A DNA stretch of 64,000 nucleotides, taken from Comamonas sp. (GTDB lineage Bacteria; Pseudomonadota; Gammaproteobacteria; Burkholderiales; Burkholderiaceae_C). Where the stretch lies: positions 17,189-81,188 of the forward strand of contig JAITLR010000006.1 of the NCBI GenBank assembly GCA_031277805.1. Direction: 5' to 3'. Both the position numbers and the translations under genes were made by a program. Shown one piece after another: positions 1 through 10,295 of the stretch (its first letter is position 1; every line of letters begins with the position of its first letter). The notes beneath the pieces were generated by a model. The model searched no databases and was not told the origin of the DNA. It saw only the letters and a list, made by a program, of their open reading frames with translations.

Positions 1-586
1 TGATGACCTGCATATAGGACGGTGTGACCATGATGATGTCGGGCTTGAAATCCGAGATCAGTTGCACCTGCTTCTCGGTCTGCCCGCCCGACATGGGGAT
101 GACCGTGCAGCCGGCACGCTCGGCCCCATAGTGCGCCCCCAGGCCGCCGGTGAACAGCCCATAGCCATAGGCCACATGGATCAGGTCGCCGGCCTGGCCG
201 CCCGCCGCGCGAATGGAGCGCGCCACCAGGTCGGCCCAGACATCGATGTCGTTCCTCGTATATCCCACCACTGTGGGTTTGCCCGTGGTGCCGCTGGAGG
301 CATGGATGCGGCTGATCTGCTCACGCGGGACGGCAAACATGCCAAACGGATAGTTGTCGCGCAAATCCTTCTTGGTGGTGAAGGGGAACTTGGCTATATC
401 GGCCAGCGTCTTCAGATCAGCCGGATGCACGCCTTTGGCATCAAAGGCCTTGCGGTAATGCGGCACGTTGTCATAAGCGTGCTGCAGCGTCCAGCGCAGG
501 CGCTGCAACTGCAGCGCCTCGATTTCATCGCGGCTGGCGGTTTCAATGGCGTCCAGCGCTTGAGCGGTGTGTTTGTGAGCATCCAT
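1..586 (-). CDS. paaK: Phenylacetate-CoA ligase, N-terminal part (cut by window edge)
   Basis: This AMP-forming ligase activates phenylacetate to phenylacetyl-CoA, the first step of the aerobic paa pathway. The visible N-terminal 195 residues start MDAHKHTAQALDAIE and contain the family's SSGTTGKPT phosphate-binding loop, followed by HVAYGYGLFTGGLGAHYG, which is typical of PaaK. The ATG at 586 is preceded by an AGG-containing ribosome site. The rest of the gene lies to the left of the window. It is the third gene of a minus-strand run after paaG and paaI, with a 38-bp gap to paaI, and this context supports the assignment. Confidence 0.93.
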   Translation of the reverse strand, partial: MDAHKHTAQALDAIETASRDEIEALQLQRLRWTLQHAYDNVPHYRKAFDAKGVHPADLKTLADIAKFPFTTKKDLRDNYPFGMFAVPREQISRIHASSGTTGKPTVVGYTRNDIDVWADLVARSIRAAGGQAGDLIHVAYGYGLFTGGLGAHYGAERAGCTVIPMSGGQTEKQVQLISDFKPDIIMVTPSYMQVI

Positions 587-624
587 GGTGAGGACCTTTT
601 GATGGCTGGCGATATCTGGCGGAA

Positions 625-1062
625 TCAGGCAGCTTGGGCTTGCACGACAGGCTTGCCCTTCACTGAGTAGGACTTGCCCCGGAACAGCGCAATCAGCTGT
701 CCCTGGCGGTTGCGGATGGTCACGTCATAAACGCCTGTGCGGCCAGCCTGCGACAGCTCGCGCGCTTCGGCCACCAACACATCACCGGGTCGACCCGGCG
801 CCACGAAGTCCACTGACAGGCCCGATGCCACCGTCATCTCGTTGCGCGTATTGCAGGCATAGGCAAACGCCGTGTCACCCAGCGTGGTGATATAGCCGCC
901 GTGGCAGGTGTCAAAGCCGTTGAGCATGTCGTCACGCACAGGCATCTCTATCGTGGCTTCCCCCGGCGCAATATGGGTGATGCGCATGGCCAGGCTTTGC
1001 GCGGCACGATCACGGGCAAACATGCCATCACGTACCAGTTCTGCTGTCTGCTGAGGTGTCAT
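625..1062 (-). CDS. paaI: Hydroxyphenylacetyl-CoA thioesterase (hotdog fold)
   Basis: This 145-residue hotdog thioesterase matches the PaaI size and pattern. It has the NGFDTCHGGYITTLGDTAFAYA stretch (about residues 48-69), in which the HGG and the following acidic residue form the active site. PaaI is known to rescue stalled ring-hydroxylated CoA esters in the phenylacetate pathway by hydrolysing them. The ATG at 1062 has a GAGG ribosome site 8 bases upstream. The gene lies 15 bp after paaG and 38 bp before paaK on the same strand, so the three genes are probably co-transcribed. Confidence 0.92.
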   Translation of the reverse strand: MTPQQTAELVRDGMFARDRAAQSLAMRITHIAPGEATIEMPVRDDMLNGFDTCHGGYITTLGDTAFAYACNTRNEMTVASGLSVDFVAPGRPGDVLVAEARELSQAGRTGVYDVTIRNRQGQLIALFRGKSYSVKGKPVVQAQAA

Positions 1063-1077
1063 GGGTCGGCCTCGCTT

Positions 1078-1878
1078 TCAGCGGTCCGTGAATACGGGAG
1101 TGCGCTTGTCCATGAAGGCCGACACCCCCTCCAGATAGTCATGGGCACAGCCCAGCTGCTTTTGCGTCTGCGCCTCCAGCGCCAGCGATTCCTCGAAGCT
1201 CAGATGCTGGGCCGCATCGATGGCATTGCGGGTAGCAATCAGCGCCTTGACGGGCATGGCAGCCAGCTTGTTCGCCATATCGGCCACCGAGAGTTCAAAG
1301 CCCGCATCCGGAAGCGCGCGCCAGATCAGACCCATGGCCTCGGCATCGTGAGCCGAAAGCTTGTCGCCCAACAGGGCCAGCCCCAGTGCTCGCTGGCGGC
1401 CCACCAGATGCGGCAGCAGCCAGGTACCGCCGCTGTCCGGCAGCAGGCCTATCCTGGTAAAGGCCTGTATGAAGCTGGCCGACTCGCAGGCCACGACCAG
1501 ATCGCAGCACAGCGCGATATTGGCGCCCGCGCCGGCCGCCACACCGTTGACGGCGGCAATCACAGGCATGGGCATGGCGCGCAGCTGCTCGCACAGCGGG
1601 CGGTAGTGGCGCTCGATCAGCAAGCTCAGATCGGTAGGTGACTGACCCTCAGGCGCCGGAGCCGCCCCTTCATCAGCCAGATCCTGCCCTGCACAGAAAC
1701 CGCGTCCAGCGCCCGTCAGCACAAGGCAGCGCACTCCTGAATCTGCAGCAGCCGCCTTGAGCTCCGCCAGCAGCTTCACATGCATGGCCTGCGTGAAACT
1801 GTTGAGGGCCTTGGGACGATTGAGGGTCAGCGTGCGCACCGCACCTTGCTGCCCCACCAGAACGAGGGACTCCGACAT
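1078..1878 (-). CDS. paaG: 1,2-epoxyphenylacetyl-CoA isomerase (crotonase family)
   Basis: This 266-residue enoyl-CoA hydratase/isomerase has the crotonase oxyanion-hole segments GRGFCAGQDL and GVAAGAGANIAL, and RIGLLPDSGGTWLLP with the catalytic acidic residue typical of PaaG. PaaG isomerises ring-1,2-epoxyphenylacetyl-CoA to the oxepin-CoA. I chose the ATG at 1878 (protein MSESLVLVG) over upstream in-frame starts because AGGAG lies 6 bases before it. It is the first gene of the visible paaG-paaI-paaK run and faces away from hemE. The assignment rests on sequence plus the two paa neighbours; a generic enoyl-CoA hydratase would be the alternative. Confidence 0.88.
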   Translation of the reverse strand: MSESLVLVGQQGAVRTLTLNRPKALNSFTQAMHVKLLAELKAAAADSGVRCLVLTGAGRGFCAGQDLADEGAAPAPEGQSPTDLSLLIERHYRPLCEQLRAMPMPVIAAVNGVAAGAGANIALCCDLVVACESASFIQAFTRIGLLPDSGGTWLLPHLVGRQRALGLALLGDKLSAHDAEAMGLIWRALPDAGFELSVADMANKLAAMPVKALIATRNAIDAAQHLSFEESLALEAQTQKQLGCAHDYLEGVSAFMDKRTPVFTDR

Positions 1879-2065
1879 GCTCACTCCTGTGACAGGGTAT
1901 GGCTTGTGGCAGATCAACAAAATCTACCAACCGGTCGGGAAATAGTATTCCTGCACTGATCTGCATCAAACCCGCACAAACCCCATGCTCTGTATTCACG
2001 CAAGGTGTGGACTGCTGCTCGGGATTGCATGCAATGCGGCAGCCAGACTGGGCGACAATTGGCCC

Positions 2066-3175
2066 ATGAGTTTCGCCCCCCTGACCAATGACACCTTCCT
2101 GCGCGCCTGCCGTCGCCAGGCTACCGACTACACGCCCCTGTGGCTGATGCGCCAGGCGGGACGTTACCTGCCCGAGTACAAGGCCACCCGCGCCAAGGCC
2201 GGCAGCTTCATGGGCCTGGCCACGAATGTGGACTACGCCACCGAAGTGACACTGCAGCCGCTGGAGCGATTCCCTCTGGACGCAGCCATTCTGTTCAGTG
2301 ACATCCTGACCGTGCCCGACGCCATGGGCCTGGGCCTGTCGTTTGCCGAAGGTGAAGGCCCGCGCTTTGCCAAGGTCGTGCGTGACGAAGCCGCCGTAGC
2401 CGAGCTGGCCGTGCCCGATATGGACAAGCTGCGCTATGTCTTCGACGCCGTGACCAATATCCGCAAGGAGCTCAACGGTCGTGTGCCACTGATCGGCTTC
2501 TCCGGCAGCCCCTGGACCCTGGCCTGCTACATGACCGAAGGCAAGGGCAGCGATGACTACCGCACCGTCAAGTCGCTGATGTACTCGCGCCCCGACCTGA
2601 TGCACCGCATCCTGGAAGTCAATGCCGACAGCGTGGCCGTCTACCTGAACGCCCAGATCGACGCAGGCGCACAGGCTGTGATGATTTTTGACAGCTGGGG
2701 CGGCGTGCTGGCCGATGGCGCATTCCAGGAATTCAGCCTGGCCTATACCAAGCGCGTGCTGGCCCAGCTCAAGCGCACCGGCGTGGACGGCACCGACGTG
2801 CCCCGCATCGTCTTCACCAAGGGCGGTGGCATCTGGCTGCCCGACATGAAGGACATGGACTGCGAAGTCCTGGGTCTGGACTGGACTGCCAACCTGGGCA
2901 AGGCGCGCGCCATTGTGGGCGGTGAGGTCGGCGGCCCCGGCAAGGCACTGCAGGGCAATATCGATCCCAATGTTCTGTTTGCGGCTCCCGAGCAGGTCGC
3001 CGCCCAGGCGCGTGCCGTGCTGGACAGCTTTGGCAAGCCCCACACCGACAGGAACACCACCGGCCCTACGCACATCTTCAACCTGGGCCATGGCATCAGC
3101 CAGTTCACTCCGCCCGAACATGTGGCTGCCCTGGTGGAAGCGGTGCACAGCCACTCGCGCAAACTGCGCGGCTAA
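2066..3175 (+). CDS. hemE: Uroporphyrinogen decarboxylase
   Basis: HemE decarboxylates the four acetate side chains of uroporphyrinogen III to give coproporphyrinogen III in cytoplasmic haem synthesis. The 369-residue protein fits the family length. It has the N-terminal signature [15 protein letters not shown], the FSDIL segment with the catalytic aspartate, [13 protein letters not shown], and the C-terminal FNLGHGI motif. An upstream in-frame start at 1985 would add 27 residues unlike the family, so ATG 2066 (MSFAPLTND) is preferred. The gene is alone on its strand, divergent from paaG and followed by the long AT-rich gap before priA. Confidence 0.97.
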   Translation: MSFAPLTNDTFLRACRRQATDYTPLWLMRQAGRYLPEYKATRAKAGSFMGLATNVDYATEVTLQPLERFPLDAAILFSDILTVPDAMGLGLSFAEGEGPRFAKVVRDEAAVAELAVPDMDKLRYVFDAVTNIRKELNGRVPLIGFSGSPWTLACYMTEGKGSDDYRTVKSLMYSRPDLMHRILEVNADSVAVYLNAQIDAGAQAVMIFDSWGGVLADGAFQEFSLAYTKRVLAQLKRTGVDGTDVPRIVFTKGGGIWLPDMKDMDCEVLGLDWTANLGKARAIVGGEVGGPGKALQGNIDPNVLFAAPEQVAAQARAVLDSFGKPHTDRNTTGPTHIFNLGHGISQFTPPEHVAALVEAVHSHSRKLRG

Positions 3176-3831
3176 ACGCCTTTACGGCAGTCAATCCAAG
3201 GGTTAACCCCTTGATTCAACCTAGCATCAAGAATGGTTATTGAGCGACATTTGTACCAGCAGATGCCGCTCAAATTCATTCAACCCATTGATTTTCAAAA
3301 AGATTCTCAGGAATCACAGATTTGTAGAGGCCTCTGCAGGTTTTCACATTTTTTTATTTTTTCTTTCCTGAGCAACACCTGCAGAAGTTATCCACATCCG
3401 AGGTGGTTCATCATCCCTGAAAGCCACGCCACTACGTGCATTAGCGCTATTTTCTTGGCGATTTGCTCACTTTACTGAAGAATTTAAGCGCATTTAGGTC
3501 TAGGGAGCTTCGGTCTTGACAGCCCCTCGTCGCTCATTTATGCACAGATACGCACAGGCAGGTGGATAGTTTCAAGCCTGACAACCAGCCCCGCAAAGAT
3601 CACGAAAAAATCAAATAAGTTATTGTTTTATTTATATTTTCAAATTCTTCTATTCGTCCCATACAAATATACAAATGCCGATTTGAAGATCCATAGCGTC
3701 TATCACTCGAATTTCTCCCACAAAGTTATCCACAAGCCGCAAAGCCTGCAGCAGCATCAAAATCTGCTATAGATCCCATGCCGGCAGTCAGGCTGGCCGG
3801 CAAGCATTGCTCTATCCCCCTCCTTTCACCC
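3176..3831. other. AT-rich intergenic region with three exact DnaA boxes
   Basis: No convincing gene is seen between hemE and priA. The stretch is far more AT-rich than its surroundings: 46 of the 60 bases from 3601 to 3660 are A or T. Three exact matches to the DnaA-box consensus TTATNCACA lie on the plus strand at 3388-3396 (TTATCCACA), 3538-3546 (TTATGCACA) and 3726-3734 (TTATCCACA). The priA promoter must also lie here. The region could be a replication-origin-like element, a DnaA-regulated promoter or a DnaA titration site; the sequence alone does not decide. Confidence 0.6.
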
Positions 3832-6009
3832 ATGTCCCACATCGTCAACGTCGCCGTTCAGACGCCCGCCCACAGCGCTGTGGGGGAACTGCTGAGCTAC
3901 CGCAGTGACGAGCCCCTGCTTCCCGGCACCCTGGTACGCGTGCCGCTGGGCAAGCGGGAACTGCTGGGGGTCGTATGGGATGCGCCTTCGGCGTCAGGCG
4001 AGCTGCCCGACGGGGTTGCGTTGCGCTCCATCGCTGCCGTGCTGGGGGAGATCCTCCCGTTGAGCCGTAACTGGCGGCGTCTGGTCGGCTTTGCCGCCCA
4101 TTACTACCAGCGCAGCGTGGGCGAGATCGCCGTGACCGCCTTGCCGCCCCAGCTTCGCGACATGACGCCCGAACAACTGGCGCGTCGACTGGCCCCACCC
4201 AAGCCTGCCAAGCCCAAGAGCAGGAAAGCAGCCCTGAAACAGGAACAAGCCATTGCCGAGGCCGCTGAACCTGTACAAGCGCAAGCTGTAGTAGCTCCCG
4301 GTTTGGTAGCACTCAGCGCAGAACAAGCCTCGGTTTTCGAGCAAATCGAGCAAAATCCCGGCCCGTTCCTGCTCTACGGCAGCACGGGCAGCGGCAAGAC
4401 CGAGGTCTATCTGCGCGCCGTGCAGGCCGTGCTCGATGCCAACCCAGAGGCCCAGGCATTGGTGATGGTGCCCGAGATCAATCTCACACCTCAACTGGAA
4501 GAGCGTTTCGTGGGCCGCTTTGCCCCCCAGTACGGCAAGGAGTCCGTGGTCAGCATGCACAGCGGCATGACCAACCCGCAGCGCCTCAAAAGCTGGCTGG
4601 CCGCCCACAGGGGCCAGGCCCGCATCGTGCTGGGCACGCGCATGGCCATTTTTGCCAGCCTGCCGCGGCTGACGCTGATCGTGGTCGACGAGGAGCATGA
4701 CGCCAGCTACAAGCAGCAGGAAGGTGCGCGCTACTCGGCTCGTGATCTGGCCATCTGGCGCGGGCGTGATACCGGAGCCAAGGTGATTCTGGGCAGCGCC
4801 ACGCCTTCGCTGGAGAGCTGGCATGCATCCGCCCCCGAGGTGGGCCGCTATCTGCGCCTCAACATGCCCAGCCGCATAGGCGCGGCCGGCTCAGGCGCGG
4901 CATCGCTGCCCAAGGTCCGGCTGGTCGACATGACCCAGCAGCCGCGCAAGGCCGTGTTCTCACCTCCGCTGATAGAGGCCATCACCGAGCGCGTGAAACG
5001 TGGCGAGCAAAGCCTGATTCTGTTGAACCGCCGCGGCTTTGCGCCCGTGCTGTTCTGCGCCGACTGCAACTGGAAAAGCGACTGCCCGCATTGCAGCGCC
5101 CACCAGGTGTTCCACAAGGGCGACCGCACGCTGCGCTGCCACCACTGCGGCTTTACCCAGCGCGTGCCGTTTTCCTGCCCCAGCTGCGGCAACCCCGATA
5201 TCCTGCCTCTGGGCAAGGGCACGGAACAGTTGCAGGAAGAACTGGAGCGACTGCTGCGCAATGTGCAGCGCCCCGATGGCGACCCGGCCCGCGTGGCACG
5301 CATAGACGCCGACACCACCAAGGCCAAAGGCAGTCTTGAGGAACAACTGGCACAGGTGCATGCCGGCGACGTGGATGTGCTGGTCGGCACGCAGATGGTG
5401 GCCAAGGGCCACGACTTTCGCCGCATCACACTGGTGGCCGCCGTACAACCCGACAGCGCTTTGTATTCCAGCGACTACCGCGCGCCCGAGCGCCTGTTCT
5501 GCCTGCTGATGCAGGCCGCTGGCCGTGCCGGACGCGATGCCCAGTATGTGAAGGCCCAGGGCAGTCATCCCGAAATGTGGATTCAGACCCATGATCCGCA
5601 AAACGCCGTCTATACCGCGCTGCGCAAACATGACTATCCGGCCTTTGCCAGACAGCAATTGCAGGAACGCCTGGATGCCGGCATGCCGCCCTATGCCTTC
5701 CAGGCCATAGTCCGTGCCGATGCGCGCAGCCAGGAGGCAGCCCAGGCCTTTCTGAGCGCCGCCACCCAGGTCGCACGCGATGCCAATCTGCCCCATCTGG
5801 ATGAAGTGTTCATCTACCCCCCCATCCCCATGGCGGTGCAGCGCGTGGCCAATGTGGAGCGTGCGCAAATGCTGCTGGAAACCAGCAACCGCAGCGCCCT
5901 GCTGCGCTTTCTGAACGCCTGGCAGCAGTATCTGCACTGGTTGCGTGGCCTGCCCGAGCACAAGGCGCTGGTGCGCTGGCTGGTGGATGTGGACCCGCTG
6001 AGCATCTAA
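3832..6009 (+). CDS. priA: Primosomal replication restart helicase PriA
   Basis: PriA recognises stalled forks and D-loops and reloads the replisome as a 3'-5' helicase. The 725-residue protein (from ATG 3832, MSHIVNVAV) has the N-terminal DNA-binding domain, Walker A GSTGSGKTE (about residue 183), a DEEH box (286-289), and a zinc-binding insert with CADC, CPHC, CHHC and CPSC pairs (about 409-455). These are followed by helicase motifs including GTQMVAKGHDF and QAAGRAGR. A start at 3778 is possible but adds a non-family leader. The substitution of DEEH for DEAH is normal for PriA. The gene follows the DnaA-box-bearing gap. Confidence 0.97.
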   Translation: MSHIVNVAVQTPAHSAVGELLSYRSDEPLLPGTLVRVPLGKRELLGVVWDAPSASGELPDGVALRSIAAVLGEILPLSRNWRRLVGFAAHYYQRSVGEIAVTALPPQLRDMTPEQLARRLAPPKPAKPKSRKAALKQEQAIAEAAEPVQAQAVVAPGLVALSAEQASVFEQIEQNPGPFLLYGSTGSGKTEVYLRAVQAVLDANPEAQALVMVPEINLTPQLEERFVGRFAPQYGKESVVSMHSGMTNPQRLKSWLAAHRGQARIVLGTRMAIFASLPRLTLIVVDEEHDASYKQQEGARYSARDLAIWRGRDTGAKVILGSATPSLESWHASAPEVGRYLRLNMPSRIGAAGSGAASLPKVRLVDMTQQPRKAVFSPPLIEAITERVKRGEQSLILLNRRGFAPVLFCADCNWKSDCPHCSAHQVFHKGDRTLRCHHCGFTQRVPFSCPSCGNPDILPLGKGTEQLQEELERLLRNVQRPDGDPARVARIDADTTKAKGSLEEQLAQVHAGDVDVLVGTQMVAKGHDFRRITLVAAVQPDSALYSSDYRAPERLFCLLMQAAGRAGRDAQYVKAQGSHPEMWIQTHDPQNAVYTALRKHDYPAFARQQLQERLDAGMPPYAFQAIVRADARSQEAAQAFLSAATQVARDANLPHLDEVFIYPPIPMAVQRVANVERAQMLLETSNRSALLRFLNAWQQYLHWLRGLPEHKALVRWLVDVDPLSI

Positions 6010-7326
<1,317 letters not shown>

Positions 7327-7331
7327 GCACT

Positions 7332-7420
7332 CCCCCTGAGGCGCTGACGCGCCTTCCCCCTCTCTCTTCGGGCGGGGTCGATGCCTTCACCGCGAGGCGG
7401 CTCTTGCTCGGCATCCCATC
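7332..7420 (+). repeat. GC-rich stop-codon-proximal repeat, copy 1
   Basis: The sequence starts CCCCCTGAGGCGCTGACGCG and contains CTTCCCCCTCTCTC and GAGGCGGCTCTTGCTCGG blocks, shared with copies at 18234, 45070 and 47892. It begins five bases after the ansB stop codon. Internal inverted blocks could fold into a GC hairpin, so a terminator role is plausible. Confidence 0.75.
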
Positions 7421-7460
7421 CCTTGCTGGCGGCCTCTCTCTTTAAGTTTCAGGACAAAAC

Positions 7461-7509
7461 AGCGATTTGCGTATACCGAGTATGCACAAGCTGCTCTTAT
7501 TTTTGCTAG
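7461..7509 (+). repeat. Hairpin repeat, left (degenerate) copy
   Basis: This 49-base segment matches the segment at 10188-10236 at 40 of 49 positions in the same orientation. It keeps the hairpin arms only partly and the following T-rich tail (CTCTTATTTTTGCTAG). The remaining 260 bases up to the next gene hold nothing I recognise. Confidence 0.7.
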
Positions 7510-7769
7510 CCCACCAGAGCTACCGCTGCGGAGAAGATCCAAGAAACCCTGGACCGCCACAAATAGCGCAACTGACCCAAGAGCGCGCAGGTTTGATTGC
7601 GACCGACTCCGATCGGACAAAAGCTGCCGATCATCAGCGCTAACTTGACAAGCCACTTTAGGCTGGGGCTTACCTATCAAGCTAGGCTGCAGGCGACCTA
7701 AACGACGTCCACGCTCGAAAGAAAAATGTCCGCCTGCTGAAGAACGCCGTGATGCACCAAACTGTCTGA

Positions 7770-8525
7770 TCACCAGACCGTAAACCCGCCATCGACGGTA
7801 ATGGACTGACCGGTGACAAAAGCAGCTCCGTCAGAGCAAAGCCACATCACCGTTCCGGCGATATCGGCAGGCTTGCCAAGACGCCCCATTGGCGTGGCCT
7901 GCATGAGCTGCTCCATGTCGCGCGCGTTTTCGGGACGATCCGTGATGCCCGTATGGGCGATGCCGCCGGGGCATACAGCATTCACGCGTATCCCTTGGTT
8001 CGCATAGTCCAGCGCCACAGCGCGCGTGAGTCCGATCACGCCGGCTTTCGAAGCCGAGTAAGCGGCAAGCCCTGGACCACCCACCACACCCATGATCGAG
8101 GCGGTGTTGACAATGGCTCCGCCGCCATGGTCTCGCATATAGGCACATTCGTGCTTGACGCAAAGCCACACACCTTTCAGGTTCACAGCGATCGTCTGGT
8201 CCCACTCTTCTTCGGGTAGCTCCGCAGCAGGCCTGCCTCGCGGCGCGATGCCCGCGTTATTGAAGGCATAGTCGAGACGGCCCAAGTTCTTCACAGTTTG
8301 CGTGACAGCATGGGTGACATCCGCTGACCGCGTGACATCGGCGCGCAAAACGATAGCTTTCGCTCCGGCACGCTCCACTGCGTGCGCGGTTTCCTCCGCT
8401 ACGTGCACTGCGGTATCAACAAGTGCGACGTTAGCCCCCGCTGCCGCAAAATTAATCGCAGTCTGCCGCCCAATCCCCGTCGCGGCTCCGGTAATGAACG
8501 CGACTTTTCCTGCAAAACACTCCAT
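7770..8525 (-). CDS. Short-chain dehydrogenase/reductase
   Basis: This is a 251-residue classical SDR. It has the cofactor motif TGAATGIG (residues 12-19), the NNAG motif (about 90-93), the catalytic Ser in NTASIMG, and the YSASK catalytic Tyr/Lys pair (about 155-159). Asp37 after the second beta strand (ALVDT) favours NAD(H) over NADP(H). The C-terminus TGQSITVDGGFTVW is typical of the family. AAAGGAG stands 6 bases before the ATG. It lies downstream of a LuxR-type regulator on the same strand, which may control it. The substrate cannot be read from the sequence; it is one of many oxidoreductases of this type. Confidence 0.9.
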   Translation of the reverse strand: MECFAGKVAFITGAATGIGRQTAINFAAAGANVALVDTAVHVAEETAHAVERAGAKAIVLRADVTRSADVTHAVTQTVKNLGRLDYAFNNAGIAPRGRPAAELPEEEWDQTIAVNLKGVWLCVKHECAYMRDHGGGAIVNTASIMGVVGGPGLAAYSASKAGVIGLTRAVALDYANQGIRVNAVCPGGIAHTGITDRPENARDMEQLMQATPMGRLGKPADIAGTVMWLCSDGAAFVTGQSITVDGGFTVW

Positions 8526-8740
8526 CTGACTCTCCTTTGTGCATTTGCCCGCATGTGCGCAGCCATCCCGTAAGCAGGGCAGCCCATGCTGGCTAAATAT
8601 TCCATTGAGGTTTTGGAGGGTAGATGCCGCGTGAGGCGCTCACATCAGCGAAATAGACTAGGCGGTTTTCCGTGGCGCGTGAAATGCAATCTGTCGCACT
8701 CAATGGTGCGCTTGTAGGCCGTCACACCATGATGCAGTGC

Positions 8741-9916
8741 TCAGCTGAGGGAAAGGACGCTGTTCAGCAGGGTTCGAACCAGTGTTGCCTGACGCGTGAC
8801 GCCTGTCTTCGAGAATATGGCACGTAAATGCGCACGCGCTGTGTGCTTGCTGATATTCAGCGCTTGTGCAGCCTCCTCGATTGTGGACCCATTGGTTAAC
8901 GCAAGTGCTAATGCCGCCTCAGCCGGTGTCAAGTCGAACAGCTTGCGCATGATTTCGTCTGAAGCCTGTGATTTGAGATCGGGGTCACGAATGAAGATTG
9001 CGCAAGCAGGTCGGCGCGCATTGTCTTCAGACCATTCATTGAATGCGATCTTGCGGACCAGTACACCTAGTTTGGCTTTGCCGGAGGGCCGAGTAACCGA
9101 CATGGCTTGCACAACACCCGGTTCATGTCCAGCTTGCTCCCCCAGTGCTTGCTGAATGAGCGTCTGCAATTTGCGGCTTTCTGGCGAGAACGAGATTTCA
9201 AGCACATTGCTTTTTCTTTGAAGGCCGTCTTTCTCGGCGATGATCTCGTCCGCTGCAATGTTGGTCTTCATGATCGAACCGCTTTCGTCAAGAATGACCA
9301 TTCCAACCAGCATGCGATCGAAGGTGCTGGCGTAAAGCGTCCGCTCGGACTCAACGACGTTGAATTGCGAATGCAATCTGACCGCGCGTTTCAGATGAGG
9401 TAGCAATGCGCTGCAAACGGCTTTGTCACGTACGGTAAAGCTCGTTGAATCATGGCTGCGACACACCCGCAAGCGGCATTCAACACCGCCTTCCGTATGC
9501 AGATCTGCTCCCATCATGTAGCCGACATCGAACGGCTTTTGGAACTGCTGGTACATCTCGCTCTGGCGCCAAAAACTGTCACCGAGTAGTTCGTCTACTG
9601 TGACCATCCGCTCGGCCGGGAGGTTCACGAATGGGTCGAGCGCGTAATAGTAGTTGCTGTAGGAGGCTTCGCCAGGGAGTACCGTGCCCTGAGCCGATGC
9701 ATGGACCATGAGACCTGCGCGTCCGCAAGCCGGAGAGCGCAGAATGAGTGTCACGTAGTTTGCACCAAGCGACCCGCGAATTGCTTCCAGCGCACCAGCC
9801 CAAGGTATGGGTTCCATCGGCCCCTCGTAGATCAGCGCAACCAACTTGTTGAACTGTTCTATGGTCAGCATTGATTCGGCAAGGAACATTCCTTCACCCT
9901 GAAGGGGGACCTGCAC
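8741..9916 (-). CDS. LuxR-family transcriptional regulator with N-terminal sensor region
   Basis: The C-terminal 65 residues form a LuxR/GerE helix-turn-helix: LTPAEAALALALTNGSTIEE is followed by AAQALNISKHTARAHLRAIF. The roughly 300 residues before it form a presumed ligand- or signal-sensing region with no motif I can name. I chose a GTG start at 9916 because AAAAGGAG lies 8 bases upstream. It gives 391 residues, close to the 392 of the similar regulator at 32678, and longer readings have no ribosome site. The ATG at 9889 is the alternative. The gene precedes the SDR gene by 215 bp, in which I see no other feature. Confidence 0.85.
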   Translation of the reverse strand: MQVPLQGEGMFLAESMLTIEQFNKLVALIYEGPMEPIPWAGALEAIRGSLGANYVTLILRSPACGRAGLMVHASAQGTVLPGEASYSNYYYALDPFVNLPAERMVTVDELLGDSFWRQSEMYQQFQKPFDVGYMMGADLHTEGGVECRLRVCRSHDSTSFTVRDKAVCSALLPHLKRAVRLHSQFNVVESERTLYASTFDRMLVGMVILDESGSIMKTNIAADEIIAEKDGLQRKSNVLEISFSPESRKLQTLIQQALGEQAGHEPGVVQAMSVTRPSGKAKLGVLVRKIAFNEWSEDNARRPACAIFIRDPDLKSQASDEIMRKLFDLTPAEAALALALTNGSTIEEAAQALNISKHTARAHLRAIFSKTGVTRQATLVRTLLNSVLSLS

Positions 9917-10295
9917 TTGCTCGTCTCCTTTTCGTGTTGTTCGCACTGAGCACCCCTCTTGGCCGAAAGGACGGCCGGATCTTTGAAGGCAGGCATACCA
10001 ATGCCTTTGCCGTGCAGGAATGCGCTTCTCAAGGAAGTGTAGAAGAACGGAGCTTTGCACGCTAGGCAATGAACGTTGAAAGCTCAGTGCTCATCGTCTG
10101 GAACCGGCTGAGTCCTCGAATTGACTTGGCGTTTGATCAATAGCGGCTATTGAACCGTTGTGGTCCTTGTCGCCTATGGAGTGGGTCAGCGGCTTGCGCA
10201 TACCGGATATGCGCAAGCCGCTCTTGTTTTTTCTAGACCGTTTTCGGGTGGCTGCGAATGAGAAGATACCGGCTCTCATCATCCACACACTCCCC
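9917..10295. other. Intergenic region between divergent LuxR and GNAT genes
   Basis: No gene is supported in these 379 bases. The stretch carries the ribosome site and presumed promoter of the luxR-type gene on the minus strand. On the plus strand it carries the strong hairpin listed at 10188-10236, which terminates no visible plus-strand gene. Confidence 0.6.
10188..10236 (+). terminator. Perfect 15-bp hairpin plus T-run; right copy of the hairpin repeat
   Basis: AGCGGCTTGCGCATA (10188-10202) and its exact reverse complement (10208-10222) flank the loop CCGGA. They are followed by CTTGTTTTTTCT, the form of a Rho-independent terminator on the plus strand. No plus-strand gene precedes it within more than 2.8 kb. 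A degenerate copy lies at 7461-7509. Confidence 0.75.

Noticed and set aside
3233..3478. Possible 81-residue gene between hemE and priA
   Set aside because: It has no ribosome site, and its sequence is shaped by AT-rich non-coding DNA. It also covers a DnaA box.
7387..7773. Possible 128-residue minus-strand gene
   Set aside because: It runs through the GC-rich repeat and the decayed hairpin repeat, is Arg/Ser-rich and has no motif or ribosome site.
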